64,000 nucleotides of DNA from Rhizomicrobium sp. (GTDB taxonomy: Bacteria; Pseudomonadota; Alphaproteobacteria; Micropepsales; Micropepsaceae), in NCBI GenBank assembly GCA_037200985.1, contig JBBCGJ010000001.1:3758756-3822755 (forward strand). The letters are read 5' to 3'. The notes beneath the pieces were generated by a model. That model searched no databases. It was not told the origin of the DNA and worked only from the letters and a program-made list of their open reading frames with translations. A program made the translations under genes and the position numbers. Below, in pieces: positions 53,202 to 62,198 of the stretch; position 1 is the stretch's first letter, and each line of letters starts with the position of its first letter.

Positions 53202-55361
53202 ATGTCGTTCCAGGGGATTAACCCAAACTCCGCCGCGCCCAACGCCGGCCCAAGCCTGGCCGAAATCCTGGCCGGATTGCGCGCGCGCACCGGATTGATC
53301 CTGTGCGTGACAGCGGTGGTGGTCGCGCTCGCGGTGGTCGTCGTGACGCTGCTGCCGACGCGCTACATCTCGTCGTCCGTCGTGATGCTCGATCAGCGCA
53401 AGAATACCGTTGCCGATCTTTCGTCCGTTCTCTCCGCATTGCCGACCGATCCGGCCTCGATCCAGAACCAGCTCCAGATACTGCAGTCGCGCGATCTCGC
53501 CGCCGAAGTCATCGCCAAGCTCAGGCTCTACGACGATCCGGAGTTCAACCCGGCGCTGCAGCAGAGCGTCGGCGGGGCGCTCGTCTCGGCGCTCAATCCC
53601 CGCAACTGGTTCGCCGACCGCGACGCCACGGCGACCGTCGATCCGGCGGTGCAGAAGGACGCGATCATCGACGCTTTTCTCGGCCATCTCTGGGCCGAGT
53701 CGCTCGGCCTCTCGACCACCCTCACCGTCTCGTTCAGTTCGCGCGACGCCAAGAAGGCGGCGCTGATCGCCGACACCGTCGCGCAGACCTATGTCGACGA
53801 TCTGGTCGAAGCCAAGCTCAGCGCCTCTGACGCGACGAGCACATGGCTGACGCAGCGCATCCGCGAACTCGGCGGCAAGGTGCAGGCGCAGGAGGCCGCG
53901 GCGTTGACCTATCGCGCCCAGCACAATCTGGATTCCAGCGCCGGCGGCACCTCGCTGATCGAGGCCCAGCTCGGCGGCATCAACGGGCAGATCGTGCAGG
54001 CGCGCGCCGACCTCTCGGCCAAGGAGGCGGTCTACAACCAGGTGCAGACGCTGCTGAAGGCCGGCAATCCCGTCGACATCTCGCAGATCGTCGCGTCGCC
54101 GCTGATCATCCAGCTTCGCACCCAGCAGGCCGATCTGATACGCCAGCAATCGGCGCTCGCCATTCCCTACGGACCGAGGCATCCCAAGCGCATCGCGGTC
54201 GACAATCAGCTCAAGGATCTCCAGCAGAAGATCGACGAGGAGGGCGCGCGCATCGCAAGCGCGCTCGCCAGCGACGTCGCGGTGGCGCGCGCGCAGTTGA
54301 ATTCGCTCCAGGGCAGCTTCAGCGCGACGCAGCATCAGGTCTCCGGCCAGGACATGACGGCGGTGAAGCTGAGGGCGCTGCAGGCCGATGCCGATTCGTC
54401 GCGCAAGCTCTACGACGCGTTCCTGAGCCGGCTGACCGCGATCCAGGACCAGGAGGGGCTGCAATATCCCGATGCGCATGTGATCAGCCGCGCGCCGGTG
54501 CCTTCGGCCCCGAGCTCGCCGCAGCGTATGCTGATCGTGATGGCCTCGATCCCGGCCGGCCTCCTGCTCGGATGCCTGGCCGCCCTTCTTGCCATGCGCT
54601 TTGCGGGCGTCCGCCCGCCGGTGTCCGTCGTCCGTCCCGTGCGGTGGCCGGTTCCGAATCCGGCTTCCGCGCCCATTCCCGTTCCGGTTGTCGCGGCGGC
54701 TGGACCGCCGCTGCTCGCCGACGTGCCGGGCGCATTGGCGGAGGGCGCCGCCGACCACATGGTCGACTGGCCGGCCTCACCCTTCGCGCGCGCCATCGGT
54801 GCCCTGCTTGGGCGTGTAGCGCCAAACCGCAACCTCGGCGCCGGTCGAATCGTCGCCGTGACGACCTCCGAATCGCCCGCCGCCGGAACCACGGTCGCGC
54901 TGGCACTGGCGCGGGCGGCGGCGGCGCGGGGTCTGCGCACCATCCTGATCGACGGCCACCTCGCCAGGCCCGTCCTGGCCGAGGCCGCGCGTATCCGGCC
55001 GCAAGCCGGCCTGTTGGAGGTGCTCGGTGGGGTGCTGCCGCTCAACCGGGCGCTGGTCCGCGATCCGCGGTCCGATGTCCTGCTGCTGGCGCTGGCCCGG
55101 CCGCCGCGCGATCCCAAGGCCGCCATCGCGTCGCCCAAAATGGGCGAGCTCTTCGCGCATCTGCGCGGCATCTGCGATCTCGCGATCGTCGCTGCGCCGC
55201 CCGTGCTCGAATCGTCCGAGGCGCCCTCGCTCGCCCGGCTGTCCGACGCCGTCGTCATGGTCGCCCATCCCGACGAGCGGCCCCGGCCTCGGCTTTCCCA
55301 GGCGCTGGCGGCGCTCGTCAAAGGGCGCTCGGCCCCGGTCGGCGTGGTGCTGGTCCGCTGA
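53202..55361 (+). CDS. Wzz/GumC-like chain-length protein fused to a degenerate BY-kinase domain
   Basis: A 719-residue protein. It has a cytoplasmic N-tail, one helix (about 33-53), a periplasmic Wzz domain with a long coiled coil (about 200-400), a second helix (about 444-467) and a cytoplasmic MinD/CpsD-like domain (about 545-719). The P-loop reads SESPAAG562-TTVAL: the invariant Lys of GKS/T is Thr (T563). The Walker A' motif is LIDGHLARP instead of LIDxDlR. No Tyr-rich C-terminal tail is present. It should still set chain length and organise export, but is unlikely to phosphorylate. The start is ATG 53202, with GAAGAGG upstream. Confidence 0.9.
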   Translation: MSFQGINPNSAAPNAGPSLAEILAGLRARTGLILCVTAVVVALAVVVVTLLPTRYISSSVVMLDQRKNTVADLSSVLSALPTDPASIQNQLQILQSRDLAAEVIAKLRLYDDPEFNPALQQSVGGALVSALNPRNWFADRDATATVDPAVQKDAIIDAFLGHLWAESLGLSTTLTVSFSSRDAKKAALIADTVAQTYVDDLVEAKLSASDATSTWLTQRIRELGGKVQAQEAAALTYRAQHNLDSSAGGTSLIEAQLGGINGQIVQARADLSAKEAVYNQVQTLLKAGNPVDISQIVASPLIIQLRTQQADLIRQQSALAIPYGPRHPKRIAVDNQLKDLQQKIDEEGARIASALASDVAVARAQLNSLQGSFSATQHQVSGQDMTAVKLRALQADADSSRKLYDAFLSRLTAIQDQEGLQYPDAHVISRAPVPSAPSSPQRMLIVMASIPAGLLLGCLAALLAMRFAGVRPPVSVVRPVRWPVPNPASAPIPVPVVAAAGPPLLADVPGALAEGAADHMVDWPASPFARAIGALLGRVAPNRNLGAGRIVAVTTSESPAAGTTVALALARAAAARGLRTILIDGHLARPVLAEAARIRPQAGLLEVLGGVLPLNRALVRDPRSDVLLLALARPPRDPKAAIASPKMGELFAHLRGICDLAIVAAPPVLESSEAPSLARLSDAVVMVAHPDERPRPRLSQALAALVKGRSAPVGVVLVR

Positions 55362-55488
55362 AGCGCGGCCATTTACCTCATCGGAAGACATGGCGGCCAA
55401 TTTACCCGGAAACGGACAGGTCCGGCTTGCCCTGACCCCCTGCTTCCCGTTAAGTGCGGCCCGTTCAAAGCTATGGGGCAATCGCCAT

Positions 55489-56070
55489 ATGCCGTTTGAC
55501 TTGAATAGTAACCCGGTTCGCATCGCCATCGGGGTGGTGCTCCTGATTCTTGGTCTGATCATCGGCTGGTTCGGCCACAAGGCGATCTATGCGCCGCCGG
55601 ACATCCCGGTCGCGTCGCAATATGACGACTGGCGCCTGACCTGCCCGAAGCGCAGCGAAAAGGATATCGGCTGCGAGATCCAGCTCGACGTGCCCGACGA
55701 CAAGGGCCAGACCGAACTCGCGCGGCTGCAGATCTACAAGCCGAAGAACTCCGCCACGAACGAGATGCTCGTAACGGTGCCGTTCAACGTGCTGCTCGAT
55801 CCGGGCATCGGCATCGTGTTCGGCAGCGACAAGCCCAAGCTCTATCCTTACGAATATTGCGGCGGACTGGGCTGTGTGGTGCGCGTCAAATACGACGCCG
55901 ACATCGAGAAGGCCATGGTCGCCGCCGGTCAGGCGAAAATCCTGCTCGCCGGCCTGGACGGCAAGGCCGCGGCCCTGCCCTTTTCCCTCAAAGGCTTCGT
56001 CGACGCGCACAAGGCTTTCGTGAGCGACGCTGCCAAGCGCCGTTCCTGGTGGTGGAGACTCTGGTCGTGA
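55489..56070 (+). CDS. IalB-family protein, membrane-anchored
   Basis: A 193-residue protein with an N-terminal helix (about 12-30, IAIGVVLLILGLIIGWFGH) and a periplasmic IalB-like domain. Cys residues in WRLTCPKRSEKDIGCEI and YCGGLGCVV may form disulfides. IalB (invasion-associated locus B) proteins are periplasmic or envelope proteins of unclear biochemical role. The ATG at 55489 is the most likely start. It has no cleavable signal but an anchor, unlike its neighbour. It is followed directly (TGATG overlap) by a second IalB-family gene, and both follow the Wzz-type gene. Confidence 0.83.
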   Translation: MPFDLNSNPVRIAIGVVLLILGLIIGWFGHKAIYAPPDIPVASQYDDWRLTCPKRSEKDIGCEIQLDVPDDKGQTELARLQIYKPKNSATNEMLVTVPFNVLLDPGIGIVFGSDKPKLYPYEYCGGLGCVVRVKYDADIEKAMVAAGQAKILLAGLDGKAAALPFSLKGFVDAHKAFVSDAAKRRSWWWRLWS

Positions 56071-56714
56071 TGTCATTCCGTTCAACGCTTATCGGCGCGC
56101 TTGCGCTGAGCCTTCTCTCCATCGGCACGGCGCAGGCCCAGACCGCACCGACCGGCGGTGCCGCCGGTCCGGTGCAGCCGTCGGAGACCAAGCAGTTCAG
56201 CGACTGGATGGTGCGTTGCTATCCCGTGAAGTCGCCGTCGCCCTGCGATATGTTCGAGCTTCTGGCCAACAAGCAGAACCAGCAGCGCATCCTGTCGATC
56301 TCGATTGCCTATGTGCCGTCCAGCGACAAGCATGTGATCCAGATCGCGGTGCCGCTCGGCGTGCTGATCCAGAAGGGCCTGGTCCTGTCGTCGGACGCCT
56401 ATACCTCGCCGATGCTGCATTATCGGCGCTGCGATCGCGGCGGCTGCTATGTCGAGATGCTGCTGCAGCCCGAGGCGGTGAGCGCGCTGGCGAGCGGTGC
56501 CGGTGCGGGCAAGATCATCGTCTATGCCGATGCCGGCAAGGCGTTCGAGATTCCGTTCTCGCTGAAGGGCTTCAACGAGGCGCACGGCGCCATGCAGGAC
56601 CTTGCCCGCAAGAAGACCCAGGGCAACACGCCGCCGCCCGAAGCCCCGGCGCCCGCGCCGGCCGGCGGCGATGCGACGCCCGCGCCCGACCAGACGCCGA
56701 CCCCGTCGCCGTAG
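56070..56714 (+). CDS. IalB-family protein, secreted
   Basis: A 214-residue protein with a cleavable signal peptide (STLIGALALSLLSIGTAQAQ) and an IalB domain (FSDWMVRCYPVKSPSPCDMF, YRRCDRGGCYVEMLL, FEIPFSLKGFNEAH). The four Cys match those of the upstream paralogue. A Pro/Ala-rich tail (TPPPEAPAPAPAGG) ends it. The function is uncertain: a periplasmic or envelope-stress role is proposed for the family. The ATG at 56070 overlaps the stop of the previous gene by one base. The tandem pair probably arose by duplication with a change from membrane anchor to signal peptide. Confidence 0.87.
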   Translation: MSFRSTLIGALALSLLSIGTAQAQTAPTGGAAGPVQPSETKQFSDWMVRCYPVKSPSPCDMFELLANKQNQQRILSISIAYVPSSDKHVIQIAVPLGVLIQKGLVLSSDAYTSPMLHYRRCDRGGCYVEMLLQPEAVSALASGAGAGKIIVYADAGKAFEIPFSLKGFNEAHGAMQDLARKKTQGNTPPPEAPAPAPAGGDATPAPDQTPTPSP

Positions 56715-56739
56715 ATTCGGTCGTGCCTGAAATGAAGAG

Positions 56740-56768
56740 AGGGCGGGACGGCTAAGCCGTCTCGCCCT
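56740..56768. terminator. bidirectional terminator between convergent ialB-type and dedA genes
   Basis: A 13-bp stem with one G-U pair (AGGGCGGGACGGC, loop TAA, then its complement to CGCCCT) lies in the 37-bp gap. It overlaps the dedA stop codon at 56752-56754. Both strands have only short T-runs after it (TTTCG on plus), so efficiency is uncertain. Confidence 0.7.
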
Positions 56769-57429
56769 TTCGCTTTGCCGCCAGTGATCGCCACGCCGCG
56801 GCGATGCGGCCGTGAAAGGCGATGCCGAGCGCGATGACGATCACGGCCACGGCGATCGTCGGCCAGCCGCCCAGCGAATGCCAGATGGACTTCATCGCGG
56901 CCCAGCCCGCCGCGCCCAGCAAGAGCAGCGACGCCGACCAGATCAGCGCCGAGCTCACATTGGCGATCTGGAACGGCCAGAACCGCATCTGGGAGATGCC
57001 GGCGACCAGCGGCACCGTGGCGCGAAACGGGCCCATGAAGCGGCCGATGAAGATGCCCCACACGCCCCAGCGGCCGAAGAAACGCAGCGCGGTGTCCATC
57101 TGGTCGCGATAATGCGTGATGGGCCAGGTCGACAGCACATGCTCCTTGAAGCGGTGGCCGATCCAATAGGAGATCCAGTCGCCCAGGATGGCGCCGACCG
57201 CCGCCGCAGCCCAGACGGGGAAATAGCTCAAGAACGCCGCATCGATCGCGCGCAGCAGGGCGCCGAGGGCAATCAGGATCGTCGTGCCCGGCACAAGGAA
57301 CGAGAGACCGGCGAACGACTCCGCGAAGGACACCACGAAGGCGATGGCGAAGGCGGAATCGGGATGGTTCTTGGCGAAGGTCAGCAGCCAATCGGCCGCG
57401 TCTCCGATCCAGGCGAAAAGACCGTGCAT
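56752..57429 (-). CDS. DedA-family membrane protein
   Basis: A 225-residue DedA/SNARE-associated protein with about five helices. The conserved FAESFAGLSFLVPGTTILIALGAL re-entrant segment, GDWISYWIGHRFK and GRFMGPFRATVPLVAGIS (with the functional Arg) are present. DedA proteins act as lipid flippases for undecaprenyl phosphate or phosphatidylethanolamine recycling. A role in returning undecaprenyl phosphate would suit the exopolysaccharide cluster upstream, though this is inference. The start is the ATG ending at 57429; a TTG one codon earlier is possible. It is divergent from the efflux operon. Confidence 0.92.
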   Translation of the reverse strand: MHGLFAWIGDAADWLLTFAKNHPDSAFAIAFVVSFAESFAGLSFLVPGTTILIALGALLRAIDAAFLSYFPVWAAAAVGAILGDWISYWIGHRFKEHVLSTWPITHYRDQMDTALRFFGRWGVWGIFIGRFMGPFRATVPLVAGISQMRFWPFQIANVSSALIWSASLLLLGAAGWAAMKSIWHSLGGWPTIAVAVIVIALGIAFHGRIAAAWRSLAAKRKGETA

Positions 57430-57611
57430 CAAGATGAAATCCGCTTAAGGAACGCCGGACGAAGGGATGAGTTACAACTTGGATATGGTGCCTTTTTGGG
57501 CTCCTGTCCAACGCGGCCGCGACAGTTTCGACATAATTCGCGACTTTTCGTTTGTTATTTGACCCCTGGCGGGGGCACTGCCAGATATCTCACGGTACAA
57601 GCGAGACGATA

Positions 57612-59093
57612 ATGAGCGGTCCCGGCAGCCAGAAGGGCGTTTTCAGCGTGGCGGCGGAGCAGACCGGCCAGGCTTGGCGCTGGGGTGCGGCGCGCCTTCC
57701 GGGCGGCAAGACCACCCTTTGGGTGCTGTTGGGCTTGGTTTTGGTCGGCTTTGTCGTCTGGCGCGTCTATTCCGCCGGCTCGACCGGCCATACCTCCCGC
57801 TTCGGCATGGGTGGACCGCAGGCCGTGGGCGTGGCCACCGCAACCAGCGGTGACATGGACATCACGCTCAATGCGCTCGGCACGGTGACGCCGCTCGCGA
57901 CCGTGACAGTCCGGCCGCAGGTCGGCGGGCAGATCGTCAAGATCGCTTTCACCGAAGGCCAGATGGTCAAGGCCGGCGAGCTGCTGATGCAGATCGATCC
58001 CGCGCCGTTCCAGGCGGCGCTCGATCAGGCCAAGGGCCAGCTCGCGCGCGACACGGCGAACCTGAACAACGCCATTCTGGACATGAAGCGCTTCGCCTCG
58101 CTCAACGAAGCCAAGGCCATCTCCCAGCAGCAATACGCGACGCAGCAGTCGCTGGTGGAATCCGACCGCGGCGTCGTCCAGTCCGACCAGGCCAATGTGA
58201 AGAGCGCCGCGATCAATCTCGGCTATGCCAGCATCACCGCGCCGGTCGCCGGCCGCGTCGGCCTGCGCCAGGTCGACATCGGCAACATCGTATCGGCGGG
58301 ACAGACCAACGGCGTCGCAGTGGTGACGCAGGAGCAGCCGATCTCGGTCCTGTTCTCCCTGCCGGAAGACAACATCGCCGACGTCATGGCGCGGACCCGG
58401 TCCGGCGCGACGCTCACCGTCTATGCCTATGACCGCGGCCAGACCGTGCAGCTGGGGACCGGAACACTGGCGACCGTCGACAACCAGATCGATACGACCA
58501 CCGGCACGGTGAAGGCCCGCGCCCTGTTCGACAATTCGGACGGCAAGCTGTTTCCCAATCAGTTCGTCAATGTGCGTCTGCTCGTCGATACGCTGCACGG
58601 CCAGACGCTGGTGCCGGTGGCGGCGGTGCAGCGGGGCGCCGAAGGCAATTACGTCTTCGTCGTGCAGCCGGACAAGACCGTGGCCCAACGCACCGTGACG
58701 CTCGGTCCCGGCAATGCCACCACCGTCTCGATCACCCAGGGACTGAAGCCCGGCGATGTGGTCGTGATCGACGGCGCCGACCGGCTGCGCGACGGCGCCG
58801 AAGTCTCCCTGCCCAACGCCCCGCCGCCGACCGCCCAGCCGAGCGCGGCACCGGCAGGCGCCTCCGGTGGCGCCGATGCAGACCGCGCCGCCCGCCGCGC
58901 CAAGGCGCGGGCCGCGCTGAAGCAATATTGCGCCGCGGACATCGCGAAATACTGCCCGAACCAGACCGGCCGCGAAGCGATGAGGTGCATGTTCCAGAAC
59001 CGCGATTCGTTCAGCGATGCCTGCCAGGCGGCGCTGAAGAAGATGCGCGGCGCAGGCGGCGGCCGGCGCGGCGGCGGAGGCGGCGGGCCCTAG
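57612..59093 (+). CDS. mdtA: RND efflux periplasmic adaptor (MdtA type) with Cys-rich C-terminal tail
   Basis: A 493-residue HlyD/MFP adaptor. It has an N-terminal membrane helix (about 36-55), LGTVTPLATVTVRPQVGGQI (lipoyl half), a coiled-coil hairpin, ASITAPVAGRVGLRQVDIGN (second lipoyl half), then barrel and membrane-proximal domains. It bridges the RND pump to an outer-membrane channel. After a Pro/Ala linker, residues about 437-480 form a Cys-rich segment (YCAADIAKYCPN, RCMFQNRDSFSDACQAAL) resembling a GLG1-like Cys-rich repeat, followed by a Gly/Arg-rich end. This tail is absent from E. coli MdtA. The start is the ATG at 57612, and the gene leads the mdtABC-like operon. Confidence 0.9.
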   Translation: MSGPGSQKGVFSVAAEQTGQAWRWGAARLPGGKTTLWVLLGLVLVGFVVWRVYSAGSTGHTSRFGMGGPQAVGVATATSGDMDITLNALGTVTPLATVTVRPQVGGQIVKIAFTEGQMVKAGELLMQIDPAPFQAALDQAKGQLARDTANLNNAILDMKRFASLNEAKAISQQQYATQQSLVESDRGVVQSDQANVKSAAINLGYASITAPVAGRVGLRQVDIGNIVSAGQTNGVAVVTQEQPISVLFSLPEDNIADVMARTRSGATLTVYAYDRGQTVQLGTGTLATVDNQIDTTTGTVKARALFDNSDGKLFPNQFVNVRLLVDTLHGQTLVPVAAVQRGAEGNYVFVVQPDKTVAQRTVTLGPGNATTVSITQGLKPGDVVVIDGADRLRDGAEVSLPNAPPPTAQPSAAPAGASGGADADRAARRAKARAALKQYCAADIAKYCPNQTGREAMRCMFQNRDSFSDACQAALKKMRGAGGGRRGGGGGGP

Positions 59094-59108
59094 GCGGGAC
59101 GCAGCCCC

Positions 59109-62100
59109 ATGAACCCCTCCGCCCCCTTCGTCCTCCGGCCGGTCGCGACATCGCTTCTGATGATCGCGATCCTGCTCGTCGGGCTGGTGGGCTATTCCTA
59201 TCTGCCGCTGTCCGCGCTGCCCGAGGTCGACTATCCGACCATCCAGGTCCAGACCTTCCTGCCCGGCGCCTCGCCGGAGGTGATGACGTCGTCCGTCACC
59301 GCGCCGCTCGAAAAGCAGTTCGGCCAGATGCCGGGCCTCGACCAGATGTCGTCGGTCAGTTCCGCCGGCGCCTCGGTCATCACGCTGCAATTCGACCTCA
59401 GCCTCAGCCTCGACATCGCCGAGCAGGAAGTGCAGGCCGCGATCAATGCCGGCGGCAACCTCTTGCCGCAGAACCTGCCCGCGCCGCCGGTCTACGCCAA
59501 GGTCAATCCGGCCGACGCGCCGATCATCACGCTGGCGATCAGCTCCAAAACGATGCCGCTGACGCAGGTCCAGGACCTTGCCGACACGCGTATCGCGCAG
59601 AAGATCTCGCAGCTGTCCGGCGTCGGCCTCGTCAGCATCGCGGGCGGCCAGCGCCCGGCCGTGCGCATCCAGGCGAACCTTCAGGCGCTCGCCGCTTACG
59701 GGCTCAACATCGACGACCTGCGCACGACGATTTCCAACGCGAATTCCAATGCGCCCAAGGGCAGCTTCGACGGCGCGGCGCAGTCCTACACCATCGACGC
59801 CAACGACCAGATCCAGGATCCGCAGGACTACAAGGACATCGTCATCGCCTACAAGAACGGATCGCCGGTGCATCTTTCCGACGTGGCGACGGTGGTGGAG
59901 AGCGCGGAGAACGTGAAGCTGCTCTCCTGGATGAACAAGACGCCGGCGATCCTGCTCAACGTGCAGCGCCAGCCGGGCGCCAACGTCATTGCGGTGGTGG
60001 ATTCGATCACAGCGATGCTGCCGCAGATCAAGGCGGGGCTCCCCGCCGGTGTCGACGTGACGGTCCTGACGGACCGCACCACGACGATCCGCGCTTCGGT
60101 TTCCGACGTAGAGTTCGAACTTGCTCTCGCCGTCGTTCTCGTCGTGCTGGTGATCTATCTCTTCCTGCGCAACATCCCGGCGACCTTCATCCCCAGCCTG
60201 TCGGTGCCGCTCTCCATCGTCGGCACCTTCGCGGCGATGTACCTGCTCGGCTATTCGCTCAACAACCTGTCGCTGATGGCGATGACCATCGCGGCCGGCT
60301 TCGTGGTCGACGACGCCATCGTGATGATCGAGAACATCACGCGCTATCTCGAAGCGGGCGACACGCCGCTCGAGGCGGCGCTGAAGGGTTCGGGCGAGAT
60401 CGGTTTCACCATCGTGTCGCTGACCGTGTCGCTGATCGCGGTGCTGATCCCGCTGCTCTTCATGGAAGAGGTGGTGGGGCGGCTGTTCCGCGAATTCGCG
60501 GTGACGCTCGCCATCACCATCCTGATCTCCGCCGTCGTCTCCCTCACCCTGGTGCCGATGCTGTGCGCCAAGCTGCTGCGCCGCCACAAGGAGCCCAGGC
60601 AGGGTTCGATCGCGGAAAAGGCGGAGGCCTATTTCAACCGCGTGATCGCCGAATACGATCGGGCGCTGCAATGGGTCCTCGACCGCCAGCCCCTGACGCT
60701 GCTGGTCGCCGTCGCGACAATGGCGCTGACGGTCGTGCTTTATATCGTAATCCCCAAGGGGTTCTTTCCGACCCAGGATACCAGCCTTGTGCAGGGCATC
60801 ACGGAGGCCGGACCCACCGTCTCCTTCGCCGAAATGTCGCGCCGCCAGCAGGCGCTGGCCGCCGCGCTCCTCGACGATCCGAACGTCGCGAGCCTGTCGT
60901 CCTTCATCGGCGTCGACGGCAGCAACGCGACGCTCAACAGCGGTCGCTTCCTGATCAATCTGGTGCCGAAGGACGAGCGCGCCGACAGCATCACGGACGC
61001 GGTTTCCGGCGTCCTCGACCGTGCGCGGCAGGTGCCGGGGATTTCGCTCTATCTCCAGCCGGTGCAGGACCTGACGATCGACTCCACGATCAGCCGGGCG
61101 CAATACCAATTCGTCCTGGAGGACGCGAGCGCCGCGACGCTGACCGCCGCCGTGCCCAAGCTGCTGAAGGCGCTGTCGGCGCGGCCGGAGCTGCGGAACG
61201 TTTCGACCAGCTTCCTCGATCGCGGCCTCTCGGCGACCGTGATGGTGGACCGCGACACCGCGGCGCGCTTCGGCATCACGGCGGCGACCATCGACAATGC
61301 GCTCTACGACGCCTTCGGCCAGCGCATCATCTCGACCATCTTCACACAGTCCAACCAGTACCGCGTCATCCTGGAGGCCGATCCGGGGGTGCAGAACTCG
61401 CCGGGCTCGCTCGGCGACATCCACCTGCCGTCCGCCGGCGGCGGACAGGTGCCGCTGTCGGCCTTCGCGCGCATCGAGTCCAGGCCGATGCCGCTCGAGA
61501 TCGATCACCTGGGCCAGTTTCCCGCCGCCTCGATCTCCTTCGACGTCGCGCCCGGCTATTCGCTCGGGGCCGCGGTGGATGCGGTCCAGGCGGCGGAGGT
61601 CGAGGCGAACCTACCGGCCAGCGTCACGACCCTGTTCCAGGGTTCGGCGCTGGCCTTCCAGTCGGCGCTGTCCAACGAGCTGCTGCTCATCCTGGCGGCG
61701 ATCGTGACCGTCTATATCGTGCTCGGCGTGCTCTATGAGAGCTTCATCCATCCGGTGACGATCCTGTCGACGCTGCCTTCGGCCGGCGTCGGCGCGCTGC
61801 TGGCGCTGATCGTGTCGGGCAACGATCTAGGCATCGTGTCGATCATCGGCATCATCCTTCTGATCGGCATCGTCAAGAAGAACGCCATCATGATGATCGA
61901 CTTCGCGCTGGAGGCGGAGCGCAACGAGGGCAAGACCCCGCGCGAGGCGATCCACCAGGCGGCGCTGCTGCGCTTCCGGCCGATTCTCATGACCACCGTT
62001 GCCGCGCTGTTCGGCGCGCTGCCCCTGATGATCGGCAGCGGCACCGGATCGGAGCTGCGCCACCCGCTCGGCATCTCCATTGTCGGCGGTCTTCTGGTGA

Positions 62101-62198
62101 GCCAGCTCCTGACCCTGTTCACCACGCCGGTGATCTACATCTATTTCGACCGGCTCGGCGGCCAGATCCGCGACTGGCGCGCGAGGCGCGCCGCATGA
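59109..62198 (+). CDS. mdtB: RND multidrug efflux permease (MdtB type)
   Basis: A 1029-residue HAE1-family RND permease with two sets of six helices and two large periplasmic loops. It begins [20 protein letters not shown] and contains the proton-relay Asp pair in [20 protein letters not shown] and the [16 protein letters not shown] segment. MdtB pairs with MdtC in a mixed trimer to expel drugs, bile salts or metals, driven by protons. It starts at the ATG 59109, 15 bp after mdtA, and its stop overlaps the mdtC start by four bases (ATGA). Confidence 0.94.
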   Translation: MNPSAPFVLRPVATSLLMIAILLVGLVGYSYLPLSALPEVDYPTIQVQTFLPGASPEVMTSSVTAPLEKQFGQMPGLDQMSSVSSAGASVITLQFDLSLSLDIAEQEVQAAINAGGNLLPQNLPAPPVYAKVNPADAPIITLAISSKTMPLTQVQDLADTRIAQKISQLSGVGLVSIAGGQRPAVRIQANLQALAAYGLNIDDLRTTISNANSNAPKGSFDGAAQSYTIDANDQIQDPQDYKDIVIAYKNGSPVHLSDVATVVESAENVKLLSWMNKTPAILLNVQRQPGANVIAVVDSITAMLPQIKAGLPAGVDVTVLTDRTTTIRASVSDVEFELALAVVLVVLVIYLFLRNIPATFIPSLSVPLSIVGTFAAMYLLGYSLNNLSLMAMTIAAGFVVDDAIVMIENITRYLEAGDTPLEAALKGSGEIGFTIVSLTVSLIAVLIPLLFMEEVVGRLFREFAVTLAITILISAVVSLTLVPMLCAKLLRRHKEPRQGSIAEKAEAYFNRVIAEYDRALQWVLDRQPLTLLVAVATMALTVVLYIVIPKGFFPTQDTSLVQGITEAGPTVSFAEMSRRQQALAAALLDDPNVASLSSFIGVDGSNATLNSGRFLINLVPKDERADSITDAVSGVLDRARQVPGISLYLQPVQDLTIDSTISRAQYQFVLEDASAATLTAAVPKLLKALSARPELRNVSTSFLDRGLSATVMVDRDTAARFGITAATIDNALYDAFGQRIISTIFTQSNQYRVILEADPGVQNSPGSLGDIHLPSAGGGQVPLSAFARIESRPMPLEIDHLGQFPAASISFDVAPGYSLGAAVDAVQAAEVEANLPASVTTLFQGSALAFQSALSNELLLILAAIVTVYIVLGVLYESFIHPVTILSTLPSAGVGALLALIVSGNDLGIVSIIGIILLIGIVKKNAIMMIDFALEAERNEGKTPREAIHQAALLRFRPILMTTVAALFGALPLMIGSGTGSELRHPLGISIVGGLLVSQLLTLFTTPVIYIYFDRLGGQIRDWRARRAA

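Noticed and set aside
57566..57584. Small inverted repeat CTGGC/GCCAG before mdtA
   Set aside because: The arms are only 5 bp with a 9-bp loop, which is likely by chance in GC-rich DNA.
57555..61508. A minus-strand open frame of about 1300 codons across mdtA-mdtB
   Set aside because: Composition is His/Arg/Asp-rich with no recognisable fold, while the plus strand encodes clear RND proteins.
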